A stretch of 6,778 nt of DNA from Actinomycetota bacterium (GCA_016932375.1 JAFGDA010000218.1:1-6778); one strand, 5' to 3'. Shown: positions 1-6,425, numbered from the stretch's first letter. The notes: generated from the sequence alone by a model not told the origin. Numbers and translations are program-made.

Positions 1-48
1 TATCCTGATATAATAACATATTTTCAGGATTTTTCCCGCGGCCGGTGA
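1..48 (+). CDS. Possible 3' end of an unidentified upstream gene (partial)
   Basis: This frame is open from the window edge to a TGA at 46-48 and would encode the last 15 residues of a protein, YPDIITYFQDFSRGR. I do not recognise it. A rival reading exists in the next frame: from 17 to a TAG at 116-118 there is an open stretch ending in EGAFISGNK, but two stops (TAATAA, 11-16) block it on the left and its only ATG (50) has no convincing ribosome binding site. Either could be the real tail, or the two together could mark a frameshifted gene end. The upstream sequence is needed to decide. Confidence 0.25.
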   Translation, partial: YPDIITYFQDFSRGR

Positions 49-165
49 TATGCTTGCCTGGACTATTGATACAGGACATTTTATGCAGGAGGGTGCTTTT
101 ATATCCGGTAATAAATAGTTATGTCAACAGATAGGGGATTATAGATTGGGGATCCAGAAGGAATT

Positions 166-195
166 TCTTATAAATTAAAGTAAATATGCTAAAAT
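166..195 (+). promoter_or_regulatory. Candidate promoter of the birA-decarboxylase operon
   Basis: An extended -10 element, TGCTAAAAT, lies at 187-195, with TAAAAT as the hexamer at 190-195. The matching -35 position (about 166-172, TCTTATA) is a poor match to TTGACA, which is tolerable for an extended -10 promoter. It sits about 40 bp before the birA start, in a 116-bp gap (119-234) that is otherwise unremarkable. I saw no BirA-type operator or riboswitch-like structure there. Confidence 0.35.
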
Positions 196-234
196 ATTAT
201 TACAGTTTCAGCCTGAACTTTAAACTCTAAGAAT

Positions 235-963
235 ATGGTAAAAAAAATATATTTTCCTGAAATAGCGTCCACAAATGATTATGCTTCGGAAAACATCGGG
301 AGCATTGAAGACAGGACGGTGATTTTTGCGGATATCCAGACAAAAGGCAGGGGCAGGAACGGACGGCACTGGTTTTCAGGAAAAAACAATTTATCTGCAT
401 CCCTGATTTTAAAGCCACAGTTAAATTTCAGCCAGGTATATAAAGTTAATGCGCTGGTACATTACACGGCAGTTGTCCTGGCCAGGGTTTTCAAGAAAGA
501 ATATTCAATTGAAACCAGAATCAAATGGCCCAATGATTTAATGGCAGGCTTTAAAAAGATTGCGGGAATACTGATAGAAACCGTGATAACAGGCGAATCT
601 TTACAGGGCGTCATCATCGGGACAGGCGTTAACCTTAACCTTGATGAAAAATCATTGAAGAAAATAGGCCGGCCCGCCACGTCACTGAATGTTTTGCTGG
701 GAAAGGAAGTAAACAGGGATGAGTTCCTGGATCTTTTTTTAAAGGAGTTTTTCCTGCAATATGATGAATTGCTAATGCAGGGGTTTTCATTGATTAAAGA
801 AGAATATAAACTTAAGAGCATGACACTGGGAAGGGCAGTTAAGGCTGCTATTTCCGGTAAAGAGTATTCTGGTATTGCAAAAGATATAGATGATATGGGG
901 CAACTTGTCCTGGACTGCAATAATGAGGAAAAGATTATAAATACGGGAGATATAACATGCTAG
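235..963 (+). CDS. birA: Biotin--[acetyl-CoA-carboxylase] ligase, group I (no HTH domain)
   Basis: The product activates biotin with ATP to biotinyl-5'-AMP and transfers it to the target lysine of a biotin carrier domain in the cytoplasm. The 242-residue protein starts directly with the catalytic domain. The substrate-entry motif STN is at residues 12-14 and the biotinyl-AMP loop GRGRNGRHW at 38-46. KWPND is at 97-101, the conserved lysine before IAGILIE is Lys108, and IGTGVNLNL is at 128-136. A C-terminal SH3-like domain covers about 195-242. The N-terminal winged-helix domain of repressor-type BirA is missing, so this ligase is unlikely to regulate transcription. The only in-frame start after the stop at 214-216 is ATG 235, and its ribosome binding site is weak. 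The last codons overlap the gamma subunit gene by 7 bp (ATGCTAG). The obvious client is the alpha subunit two genes downstream, Lys564. Function is secure; any exclusive link to this client is inference. Confidence 0.95.
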   Translation: MVKKIYFPEIASTNDYASENIGSIEDRTVIFADIQTKGRGRNGRHWFSGKNNLSASLILKPQLNFSQVYKVNALVHYTAVVLARVFKKEYSIETRIKWPNDLMAGFKKIAGILIETVITGESLQGVIIGTGVNLNLDEKSLKKIGRPATSLNVLLGKEVNRDEFLDLFLKEFFLQYDELLMQGFSLIKEEYKLKSMTLGRAVKAAISGKEYSGIAKDIDDMGQLVLDCNNEEKIINTGDITC

Positions 964-1175
964 GTGAAGGACTTGTAATCGTGCTCATTGGAATGGGGAC
1001 AGTTTTCCTGTTTCTGGCTGTCCTGGTAATCATAATGTATGGTTTCAGGTTTTTTATAAGGTTCCTGCCAGTAGAAAATAGAAGTCCTTCCCCGGAAACA
1101 GCCAGGGGCCGGGATGCAACACCTGAAGAGATAGCGGCAGCTGTGGCAGCTATCAGGAAATTTAAGAATAAATAA
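957..1175 (+). CDS. oadG: Na+-pumping decarboxylase gamma subunit (OadG family)
   Basis: This is a small membrane subunit of 72 residues. One hydrophobic helix spans about residues 5-29 and carries the family signature GMGTVFLFLAVLV. A basic stretch follows, then a Pro/Ser-rich linker at about 43-50, and then the cytoplasmic tail TPEEIAAAVAAIRKF at 55-69, which resembles the EEIAAI...A segment typical of OadG and MmdD proteins. In the characterised pump, gamma bridges the soluble alpha subunit to the membrane beta subunit and stabilises the complex. The start ATG lies inside the birA stop region, with GGGAGA (945-950) six bases upstream, so translation is probably coupled to birA. The protein lacks the histidine-rich, metal-binding C-terminus described for Klebsiella OadG. 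Its identity rests on the TM signature, the tail and the position immediately before an alpha subunit. Confidence 0.88.
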   Translation: MLGEGLVIVLIGMGTVFLFLAVLVIIMYGFRFFIRFLPVENRSPSPETARGRDATPEEIAAAVAAIRKFKNK

Positions 1176-1180
1176 ATTAC

Positions 1181-1186
1181 CGGGAG
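1181..1186 (+). promoter_or_regulatory. Ribosome binding site fixing a GTG start of oadA
   Basis: CGGGAG ends seven bases before GTG 1194, a good Shine-Dalgarno position. The first in-frame ATG (1218) lies inside the conserved first beta strand of the carboxyltransferase barrel and has no such site, so the GTG is the start. Confidence 0.7.
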
Positions 1187-1193
1187 TTTAAAA

Positions 1194-2990
1194 GTGGCAA
1201 AAAAATTAATAAAAGTCATGGATCTTTCTTTCAGGGATGGTTTCCAATCCGTGTTTGGGGCCAGGGTTTTGAGGGAAGATTACCTGCCTGCCATTGAAGC
1301 GGCAAAGGCGGCCGGAATCAATAATTTCGAAGCAGGCGGCGGGGCAATGTTTCAGTCTTTATTTTTCTACTGCAATGAAAATTCTTTTGAGACAATGGAA
1401 GCATTCAGGAAGGCTGCCGGAAACGATGCGAATTTGCAGACCCTGGCCAGGGGGGTAAATGTTGTCGGCCTGGATTCACAGCCGGGGGATATGATAAAAC
1501 TCCATGCAGAGCTTTTTAAGAAACACGGGATTACAAAAATCAGGAATTTTGATGCATTAAATGATGTCAATAATTTAATCTACAGCGGAAAATGCATAGT
1601 TGATGCCGGGCTTGAGCATGAAGTGGCAATCACCATGATGGCATTGCCGCCGGGTGTCAAAGGGGCTCATGATCCAGAGTTTTATGCCGGCGTATTAAAA
1701 AATATCCTGGATGCGGGCATACCTTTTAATTCCGTATGTTTTAAGGATGCTTCAGGGACATCAACACCTTCCACGGTTTATAGAACCATAAAACTTGCAA
1801 GGAAGATGTTGCCGGCAGGCACCCACCTGAGGTTTCACACACATGAAACAGCGGGCTGCAGTGTTGTGTGCCATAAAGCGGCGCTCGAGGCGGGAGCGGA
1901 CGGGATTGACCTGACCATGGCCCCGGTATCGGGGGGAACTTCTCATGCGGATATTGTCACAATGTGGCACGCCTTAAGGGGAACCGAATATGACCTGGGA
2001 ATAAATATTGATAAAATCATACAGGCCGAGATGGTTTTCAAAGAATGCATGAAAGATTACTTCTTCCCTCCGGAAGCGCAAAAAGTTGAACCTCTCATCC
2101 CTTTTTCTCCCATGCCGGGCGGAGCCCTGACTGCAAATACACAGATGATGAGGGATAATAATATTATGGACAGGTTCACGGAGATTATAGCGGCAATGGG
2201 TGAGGTGGTAAAAAAAGGCGGGTATGGTACAAGCGTTACTCCTGTTTCCCAGTTCTATTTTCAGCAGGCATTCAATAATGTCATGTTTGGAAACTGGAAA
2301 AAGATAGCGGAAGGATACGGGAAAATGGTCCTCGGATATTTTGGGAAAACACCTGTTCCACCGGACCCTGGAATAGTCGAAATTGCTTCCAAGCAGCTTG
2401 GGCTGCCCAGGACGACAGAAAGCCCGCTTGATATTGATGGAAGCGACCCCACAAAAGGAGTTGAAGCCGCCAGAAAGATGCTTATGGACAATGGGATAGA
2501 GATAACTGATGAAAATATTTTTATCGCCGGGACCTGTAAGGAAAAAGGCATTGCTTTCCTGAAAGGTGAGGGGAAGGTGATGGTCAGGAAAAAAGAAAAA
2601 GAACCGGCCGGAATTGAGGCCAATAAATATACCGTAAGCATCAATAATAAAAAGTTTGCCGTCTCTTTTGAAGGGGACGATGCATTCATAAACGGCAAGA
2701 AATATAGTGTCTCTGTAAAAAAAGGCATAGAAGAGAGGCATACTCCCCCTGATTCGGAAAAACTGGATACGGCCGAAACCGTTGTTATAAAAGCTCCGAT
2801 ACCGGGCACCGTTTTCAATATACTGGTCAATGTGGGTGATGTGATAGAAGAAGGAGAGGTGGTTATGATCCTCGAATCAATGAAAATGGAAACCGAGATA
2901 AAATCAGCCATAGACGGGACCATTTCTTCTATTCCCGTAAGCCTGGGCCAGAGGGTGGAGTCCGGTCAGGATTTAATTCATATTAAATGA
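1194..2990 (+). CDS. oadA: Biotin-dependent decarboxylase alpha subunit: carboxyltransferase plus biotin carrier (OadA / PycB class)
   Basis: The 598-residue protein transfers the carboxylate of a 2-oxoacid, most likely oxaloacetate, to its own biotin. A TIM-barrel carboxyltransferase domain covers about residues 5-300. It contains RDGFQS (14-19, putative metal ligand Asp15 and Gln18), LARG (84-87, Arg86), CFKDASG (182-188, Lys184 expected to be carbamylated) and the metal-binding HTH (His215, His217). The conserved C-terminal helical part at about 300-440 carries MPGG (307-310) and VTPVSQ (348-353). A linker at about 460-530 leads to the biotinyl domain, where biotin is attached to Lys564 in ESMKMETE. 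Length and domain order match OadA/pyruvate carboxylase subunit B. The position between gamma and beta genes says pump rather than pyruvate carboxylase. Several second-shell motifs are unusual: RDGFQS for RDAHQS, KDASGTS for KDMAGLL, HTHETAGCS for HTHATTGMS and SGGTSH for SGTYSHP. It is therefore a divergent lineage, and the exact substrate is not proven. Confidence 0.9.
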   Translation: MAKKLIKVMDLSFRDGFQSVFGARVLREDYLPAIEAAKAAGINNFEAGGGAMFQSLFFYCNENSFETMEAFRKAAGNDANLQTLARGVNVVGLDSQPGDMIKLHAELFKKHGITKIRNFDALNDVNNLIYSGKCIVDAGLEHEVAITMMALPPGVKGAHDPEFYAGVLKNILDAGIPFNSVCFKDASGTSTPSTVYRTIKLARKMLPAGTHLRFHTHETAGCSVVCHKAALEAGADGIDLTMAPVSGGTSHADIVTMWHALRGTEYDLGINIDKIIQAEMVFKECMKDYFFPPEAQKVEPLIPFSPMPGGALTANTQMMRDNNIMDRFTEIIAAMGEVVKKGGYGTSVTPVSQFYFQQAFNNVMFGNWKKIAEGYGKMVLGYFGKTPVPPDPGIVEIASKQLGLPRTTESPLDIDGSDPTKGVEAARKMLMDNGIEITDENIFIAGTCKEKGIAFLKGEGKVMVRKKEKEPAGIEANKYTVSINNKKFAVSFEGDDAFINGKKYSVSVKKGIEERHTPPDSEKLDTAETVVIKAPIPGTVFNILVNVGDVIEEGEVVMILESMKMETEIKSAIDGTISSIPVSLGQRVESGQDLIHIK

Positions 2991-3000
2991 ACAGGATTGG

Positions 3001-4143
3001 GTGAGAATGAATATAACAGATTCCCTGCGCGCCATATGGACATCTACCGGTCTTGCAAATTTTACCATTTTGCAGGCAGTCATGATCCTGGTCGGCCTGC
3101 TTTTAATCTGGCTCGGAATCAGGAAAGGTTTTGAGCCTCTTTTACTGATACCGATAGGTTTTGGCGCAATTTTAGCAAATATTCCTTTGGCAGATATTGC
3201 CGGTACAGGTTTTTTGGGCCTGGTTTATGATTTTGGAATACAGACTGCCATTTTCCCTCTCCTGATATTCCTGGGCATCGGCGCCATGACTGATTTTGGC
3301 CCCCTGATAGCAAACCCAAAGACCGCCTTGCTCGGCGCAGCGGCGCAGTTCGGGATATTTTCAACATTTTTCGGCGCCCTGTTGCTGACTAAATATCCGG
3401 GTTTTGATTTTAGTTTGAACGATGCAGCTTCTATCGGAATAATTGGAGGGGCCGATGGGCCTACGGCTATTTTTCTTGCATCCAAATTATCTCCCCGGCT
3501 CCTCGGAGCCATTGCTGTTGCGGCATATTCCTACATGGCACTTGTTCCAATCATACAGCCTCCGATAATGAAGGCGCTAACCACCAGGGCGGAGAGAAAA
3601 ATAGAAATGAAACAGCTAAGGTATGTTTCAAAAAGGGAAAAAATCCTTTTCCCTATATTGATGTTCATCTTATGCATAATCCTGCTGCCTGCTGCGGCCC
3701 CTTTAATCGGGATGCTGATGTTCGGGAACCTGTTAAAAGAATGCGGCATGACTGACCGGCTCGCAAAAACTGCCCAGAACGAGCTTATGAACATTGTCAC
3801 CATTTTGCTTGGTTTATCCATTGGTTCAAGGCTGCAGGCAGATAATTTCTTGAAACTGGAGACACTTGGAATCATTTTACTGGGGCTGGTCGCTTTTACA
3901 ATTGGGACCGCCTCGGGCATTGTGCTTGCAAAAATCATGAATAGATTGTCAAAAGACAAGATTAATCCCCTGATTGGCGCTGCCGGAGTGTCAGCGGTCC
4001 CGATGGCAGCCAGGACTGTAAACAGGTTCGGGCTGCAGGAAAACCAGAATAATTTTTTGCTTATGCATGCAATGGGCCCAAATGTCGCCGGCATTATCGG
4101 TTCGGCAGTTGCTGCAGGTGTGTTGCTGGCGCTACTGTCATAG
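3001..4143 (+). CDS. oadB: Na+-translocating decarboxylase beta subunit (OadB/MmdB/GcdB family)
   Basis: This integral membrane subunit decarboxylates carboxybiotin on the alpha subunit and couples the reaction to Na+ export. The 380-residue chain has about nine to eleven hydrophobic segments. Using the numbering from GTG 3001, the functional residues described for Klebsiella OadB all have counterparts: Asp152 in GGADGPTAIF (Asp203), Tyr178 in SYMALVPIIQPPIM (Tyr229), Asn322, Gly326 and Ser331 in NPLIGAAGVSAVP (Asn373, Gly377, Ser382) and Arg338 (Arg389). The loop motif GNLLKECGMTDRL is also present. It lacks about 50 N-terminal residues of Klebsiella OadB and so has the length of MmdB/GcdB-type beta subunits. 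The start is ambiguous: AGGA (2993-2996) lies 4 bases before GTG 3001 and 10 before ATG 3007. Ten bases separate it from oadA. It is the last gene of the operon, and only 22 bp separate its end from the convergent gene, with no clear terminator. Confidence 0.95.
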   Translation: MRMNITDSLRAIWTSTGLANFTILQAVMILVGLLLIWLGIRKGFEPLLLIPIGFGAILANIPLADIAGTGFLGLVYDFGIQTAIFPLLIFLGIGAMTDFGPLIANPKTALLGAAAQFGIFSTFFGALLLTKYPGFDFSLNDAASIGIIGGADGPTAIFLASKLSPRLLGAIAVAAYSYMALVPIIQPPIMKALTTRAERKIEMKQLRYVSKREKILFPILMFILCIILLPAAAPLIGMLMFGNLLKECGMTDRLAKTAQNELMNIVTILLGLSIGSRLQADNFLKLETLGIILLGLVAFTIGTASGIVLAKIMNRLSKDKINPLIGAAGVSAVPMAARTVNRFGLQENQNNFLLMHAMGPNVAGIIGSAVAAGVLLALLS

Positions 4144-4165
4144 CCTGTTTTATAATGCACTTATA

Positions 4166-5386
4166 CTATTTCTTTCTGCAAGCTTTTACCATAAGGTCCT
4201 TTAAGACAAGAGAAATTCCTCCCAAACCAAATAGGATTCCGGCAAATCTTATTACCCAACCAGCAAATGGTATACTATAGACTATCATAATAATTACCAG
4301 GCCAATAAGATAAGCAAGGACCCTCCAACCATATTTTTCCATATTTAGCGTTGTTTTTGAGAGTATGGTTCTTCCCAGAAAATAGGATAGGAATATTGTG
4401 CTGAGATAGATAAGAAGTCCGTAGACGATTAGCATTATCACATTTGAAGCTATAGCTACTATGCCTGCACCAGAACCTATAATGGTTATAAATAGAAGTA
4501 TGGTGATAATAAACACCACTAAAGATACTATGGGAACACCGAATAACACTATAGCTCCTCCTCCCACACAGTATCCAGGAGCATGTTTCATCCTGTCATT
4601 GAATTTCTGGAAGAAACCGGGCATTGCCAGTATAAGTATGATACCCAGAACAAAAAGTCCCAGGAAGTTGATTATCCGACCTCCAATATAGGAAGCAGTA
4701 AAGATTGCCCAGGCCGTCCTTTCTGCTCCGGCTTTTAACTTACCAGGTTCTGCCTTTTTTACGATGGTCTCTTCTACCTCTCCGCCTATTATTGCATCAC
4801 CGGAAATATCAGCCCTGTTAGCAGAACTGTAAATCAGATCCCCGGTTATCTCAGCAGAGCTGGTTACTTTCAGGTTCTCTACACCCTCAATCTTTACATC
4901 TCCATCTATCTTTCCTGATATGGTGATATCTCCCCCGCTTAAGGTAGCATTGTTCTCAACAGCACCTGAGATGTTAATAGTCTGTCCACTGATAACCAGT
5001 GCACCACCTACGACTGCCTCTTTGGAGATTGATATCTGACCACCTACGGCTAAAAGGTTATCTGCTACATTACCTGCTATGCTTATTACTCCACCTGCAG
5101 CCCTGATGTCATCCATGACATCTCCATTTATGGTTATCATACCTCCCGCCACCATGAGGTCCTGTGCTGTGTTTCCATCGACATCTATCCTGCCTCCTGC
5201 CATAACAAGGTCACCGGCTACATCTTCTGTTATAGAGATATCAGAGCCGAATACATATATGTCGTCATTTAACCTGGTGGAAAAGCTTGAATCACCCTGC
5301 CTTTCGGATTCTTGTGCCCATAGTGATGATGTGGATAAGAACACAATTATGAATACCACCAGTAAAAATACTGGTAATTTCCTCAT
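4166..5386 (-). CDS. Secreted/membrane bactofilin-like repeat protein (polymer-forming domain plus membrane domain)
   Basis: The 406-residue protein has three parts. A signal peptide covers residues 1-24, with a basic MRK start, a long hydrophobic core and a likely signal peptidase I site after SSLWA. Residues about 45-205 form a degenerate repeat of about 17-19 residues with a core like D-L-x-x-A-G-G-x-I-x-I-x-G-x-V. At least six copies are visible, for example AGGRIDVDG, AGGMITING, AGGVISIAG and VGGQISIS, which predicts a right-handed beta-solenoid like bactofilins (DUF583). Residues about 228-396 hold four or five membrane helices, and the chain ends with the basic KACRKK. The repeats should therefore lie outside the cytoplasmic membrane, unlike classical cytoplasmic bactofilins. 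A role in envelope structure or adhesion is inference only. The frame extends to an ATG at 5410, but AGGAGG at 5398-5393 lies six bases before ATG 5386, which is the start. The gene is monocistronic and convergent with oadB. Confidence 0.75.
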   Translation of the reverse strand: MRKLPVFLLVVFIIVFLSTSSLWAQESERQGDSSFSTRLNDDIYVFGSDISITEDVAGDLVMAGGRIDVDGNTAQDLMVAGGMITINGDVMDDIRAAGGVISIAGNVADNLLAVGGQISISKEAVVGGALVISGQTINISGAVENNATLSGGDITISGKIDGDVKIEGVENLKVTSSAEITGDLIYSSANRADISGDAIIGGEVEETIVKKAEPGKLKAGAERTAWAIFTASYIGGRIINFLGLFVLGIILILAMPGFFQKFNDRMKHAPGYCVGGGAIVLFGVPIVSLVVFIITILLFITIIGSGAGIVAIASNVIMLIVYGLLIYLSTIFLSYFLGRTILSKTTLNMEKYGWRVLAYLIGLVIIMIVYSIPFAGWVIRFAGILFGLGGISLVLKDLMVKACRKK

Positions 5387-5392
5387 ATCATT

Positions 5393-5398
5393 CCTCCT
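5393..5398 (-). promoter_or_regulatory. Ribosome binding site deciding the start of the bactofilin-like gene
   Basis: On the minus strand a perfect AGGAGG lies six bases before the ATG whose first base is 5386. A longer reading from ATG 5410 would place this site inside the coding region as two Arg codons and adds only a short polar extension before the signal peptide, so it is rejected. Confidence 0.85.
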
Positions 5399-5420
5399 AA
5401 TAGATGACAAAGTTATATAA

Positions 5421-5660
5421 GATTATAATACTTTTATAACAAACAACAATGCTAAAAAAATTATTGAAGATTATAAGGTTGCAGGAAAGATCCTTGATTA
5501 CCTGGAAATATATGAATTTGAGGCAAAGAGGCCACCTCCTAAGGTAGCAGAGGACCCCGCTGGGTTCGATCAATATATTATAGATGACTATACAGACTGT
5601 GAGCATGAAATTCGTGGGTATTTCCTTTATAAAGGGGCTTATAAACAGCAATCTCATTAA
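5421..5660 (+). pseudogene. 3' remnant of an IS91-like transposase
   Basis: One frame is open from just after the TAA at 5418-5420 to the TAA at 5658-5660, about 79 codons with no ATG or GTG near its beginning. The translated core, IIEDYKVAGKILDYLEIYEF followed by EAKRPPPKV, resembles the extreme C-terminus of IS91-type transposases, where a strand ending in I-x-D or I-E-D precedes a KIL-x-x-L helix and a PPP-containing tail. The catalytic and zinc-binding parts are absent and there is no start, so this is a truncated relic. The left edge meets the upstream region of the divergent bactofilin-like gene. The family assignment comes from recognising the tail motif and needs a database search. 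No inverted repeats or target duplications were visible around it. Confidence 0.6.
5422..5449 (-). promoter_or_regulatory. Sigma70-type promoter of the bactofilin-like gene
   Basis: Reading the minus strand, TTGTTG (5449-5444) is followed after 16 bp by a perfect TATAAT (5427-5422). Transcription would start near 5415, about 17 bases before AGGAGG, leaving a short leader. The promoter lies entirely inside the open frame of the transposase relic that runs on the other strand. Confidence 0.6.
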
Positions 5661-5762
5661 GTACACTATAATTACAATCACAATGGAAATTATAATATAT
5701 TGTTTTAGTATTAAATAATATTATGATTAATATTAAGTAATAAGATCGAATTTCTATCCTGG

Positions 5763-6161
5763 ATGGGAAGCTATAGAGAATTATTAGAAGAAAGAAAAAA
5801 ATGGTATAGAAGTATTAATAGCGTCTATTGCCCTATTTTAAAAGAATATGTCAAATTCAATTCAAAAGGACTTCACCATCTCATATACCCAAATGGAAAA
5901 TGGAGGCCCCGGAAAGAACAAATGTACAAGTTAGGACTTTTACCACTTGTAATTCCCGTAATAAAAAATGCGAAAAAAATATCCAATTATGAGAAATACT
6001 TTGTTAAAAACCTGAATAAAAAAGCAGAATTTTGGACTTTAGAAGGAATTGTTGGAAAACAGAAAGCCTTAGTTAAGGTTATTCTTAGAAGAGTTGGGAC
6101 AGGAAATATTATTTTTTTTAGTGTAATGAAAAAAAGAGAGAAAAAACAAATCAAAAATTAA
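5763..6161 (+). CDS. Small basic protein, probable BECR-fold (PBECR-like) nuclease domain
   Basis: The 132-residue, lysine-rich protein is intact. Conserved-looking blocks are YCPILKEYVKFNSKGLHHLIY (22-42, split here as YCPILKEYV and KFNSKGLHHLIY), WRPRKEQMYKLGLLPLVIPV (47-66), a YEKYF stretch (77-81) and a final strand pair KVILRRVGTGNIIFFSVMK (105-123). The layout fits the phage-associated barnase/EndoU/colicin E5-D/RelE-like (BECR) nuclease families: an N-terminal His-containing F-x-x-x-G-x-H-H motif, a Lys/Arg-rich helix, and a C-terminal hairpin ending in F-x-S-V-M. His38/His39, Arg109/Arg110 and Ser120 are candidate active-site residues by analogy only. There is no signal peptide or membrane segment. 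ATG 5763 is the only standard start after the in-frame stop at 5724-5726, and its ribosome binding site is poor. No antitoxin-like partner lies on either side. A strong terminator overlaps its stop. It may be a mobile-element or phage cargo gene; nuclease activity is inference. Confidence 0.55.
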   Translation: MGSYRELLEERKKWYRSINSVYCPILKEYVKFNSKGLHHLIYPNGKWRPRKEQMYKLGLLPLVIPVIKNAKKISNYEKYFVKNLNKKAEFWTLEGIVGKQKALVKVILRRVGTGNIIFFSVMKKREKKQIKN

Positions 6162-6190
6162 AAGCCACTACCTTTTAAATAGTGGCTTTT
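6160..6190 (+). terminator. Rho-independent terminator after the nuclease-like gene
   Basis: A perfect 11-bp inverted repeat, AAAAGCCACTA (6160-6170) and TAGTGGCTTTT (6180-6190), is separated by a 9-base loop. The arm ends in TTTT followed by ATAT. The A-rich left arm would also make it usable from the opposite strand. The stop codon TAA at 6159-6161 overlaps the stem base, so the terminator belongs to this gene. Confidence 0.9.
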
Positions 6191-6425
6191 ATATGCCTAT
6201 TTTCAGCTTATGGAATTCCTTAGCTGAGACAAACCTTTCGGTTCATAGGCACAATAATATAATATATTATCAGTATAGTTTGTCAAGATGTCACTATTGG
6301 CGTGTTATTTCGTTTTTAAAAGTGCACACTTTTATATAAAATTTATTGATTATTTATTTTAGATATTTTAAATTAACAGTAGGGGGTTGACCTTACCTCA
6401 ATCTTTGGTCCAGTTTTTAAGTTAG
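6191..6425. other. AT-rich gene-free spacer
   Basis: No credible reading frame was found on either strand. The stretch contains a perfect palindrome at 6317-6334, an AT-only inverted repeat near 6254-6271, and a GACAAAC...GTTTGTC pair about 50 bp apart starting near 6225. Their role is unknown. Near 6381-6420 the composition briefly becomes less AT-rich just before the HD-GYP remnant begins, which could mark an old insertion junction. Confidence 0.5.
6317..6334. repeat. Perfect palindrome TAAAAGTG-CA-CACTTTTA
   Basis: Two 8-bp arms are separated by CA. The spacer is too short for an RNA hairpin loop of this kind, so a protein-binding palindrome or the relic of an insertion-sequence end is more likely than a terminator. 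No adjacent gene explains it. Confidence 0.5.

Noticed and set aside
462..920. Minus-strand open frame inside birA
   Set aside because: It is a shadow of birA, whose catalytic motifs are intact on the plus strand.
1974..2741. Long minus-strand open frame opposite oadA (and a second at 2261-2923)
   Set aside because: They are antisense to a clearly conserved alpha subunit, have no ribosome binding site and give no recognisable protein.
3531..4160. Minus-strand open frame opposite oadB
   Set aside because: Its Ser/Ile/Pro-rich product is typical of the antisense of a membrane protein; oadB on the plus strand explains the region fully.
4144..4165. Possible terminator between the convergent genes (TATAA-TGCAC-TTATA)
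   Set aside because: The stem is only five A/T pairs with no G/C, too weak to call.
4900..5280. Repeats within the bactofilin-like gene as a possible CRISPR or DNA repeat array
   Set aside because: The periodicity is at the protein level (about 18 residues); the DNA units are diverged and in frame.
5079..5420. Plus-strand 113-residue frame opposite the bactofilin-like gene
   Set aside because: It is an antisense frame created by the repeated Gly/Ile codons; no start signal or family resemblance.
5397..5681. Minus-strand 94-residue frame upstream of the bactofilin-like gene
   Set aside because: It is antisense to the transposase remnant, overlaps the promoter and AGGAGG of the next gene, and matches nothing known to me.
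5661..5762. Promoter for the nuclease-like gene
   Set aside because: Several TATAAT-like strings occur in this AT-rich stretch, but none has a -35 partner at proper spacing.
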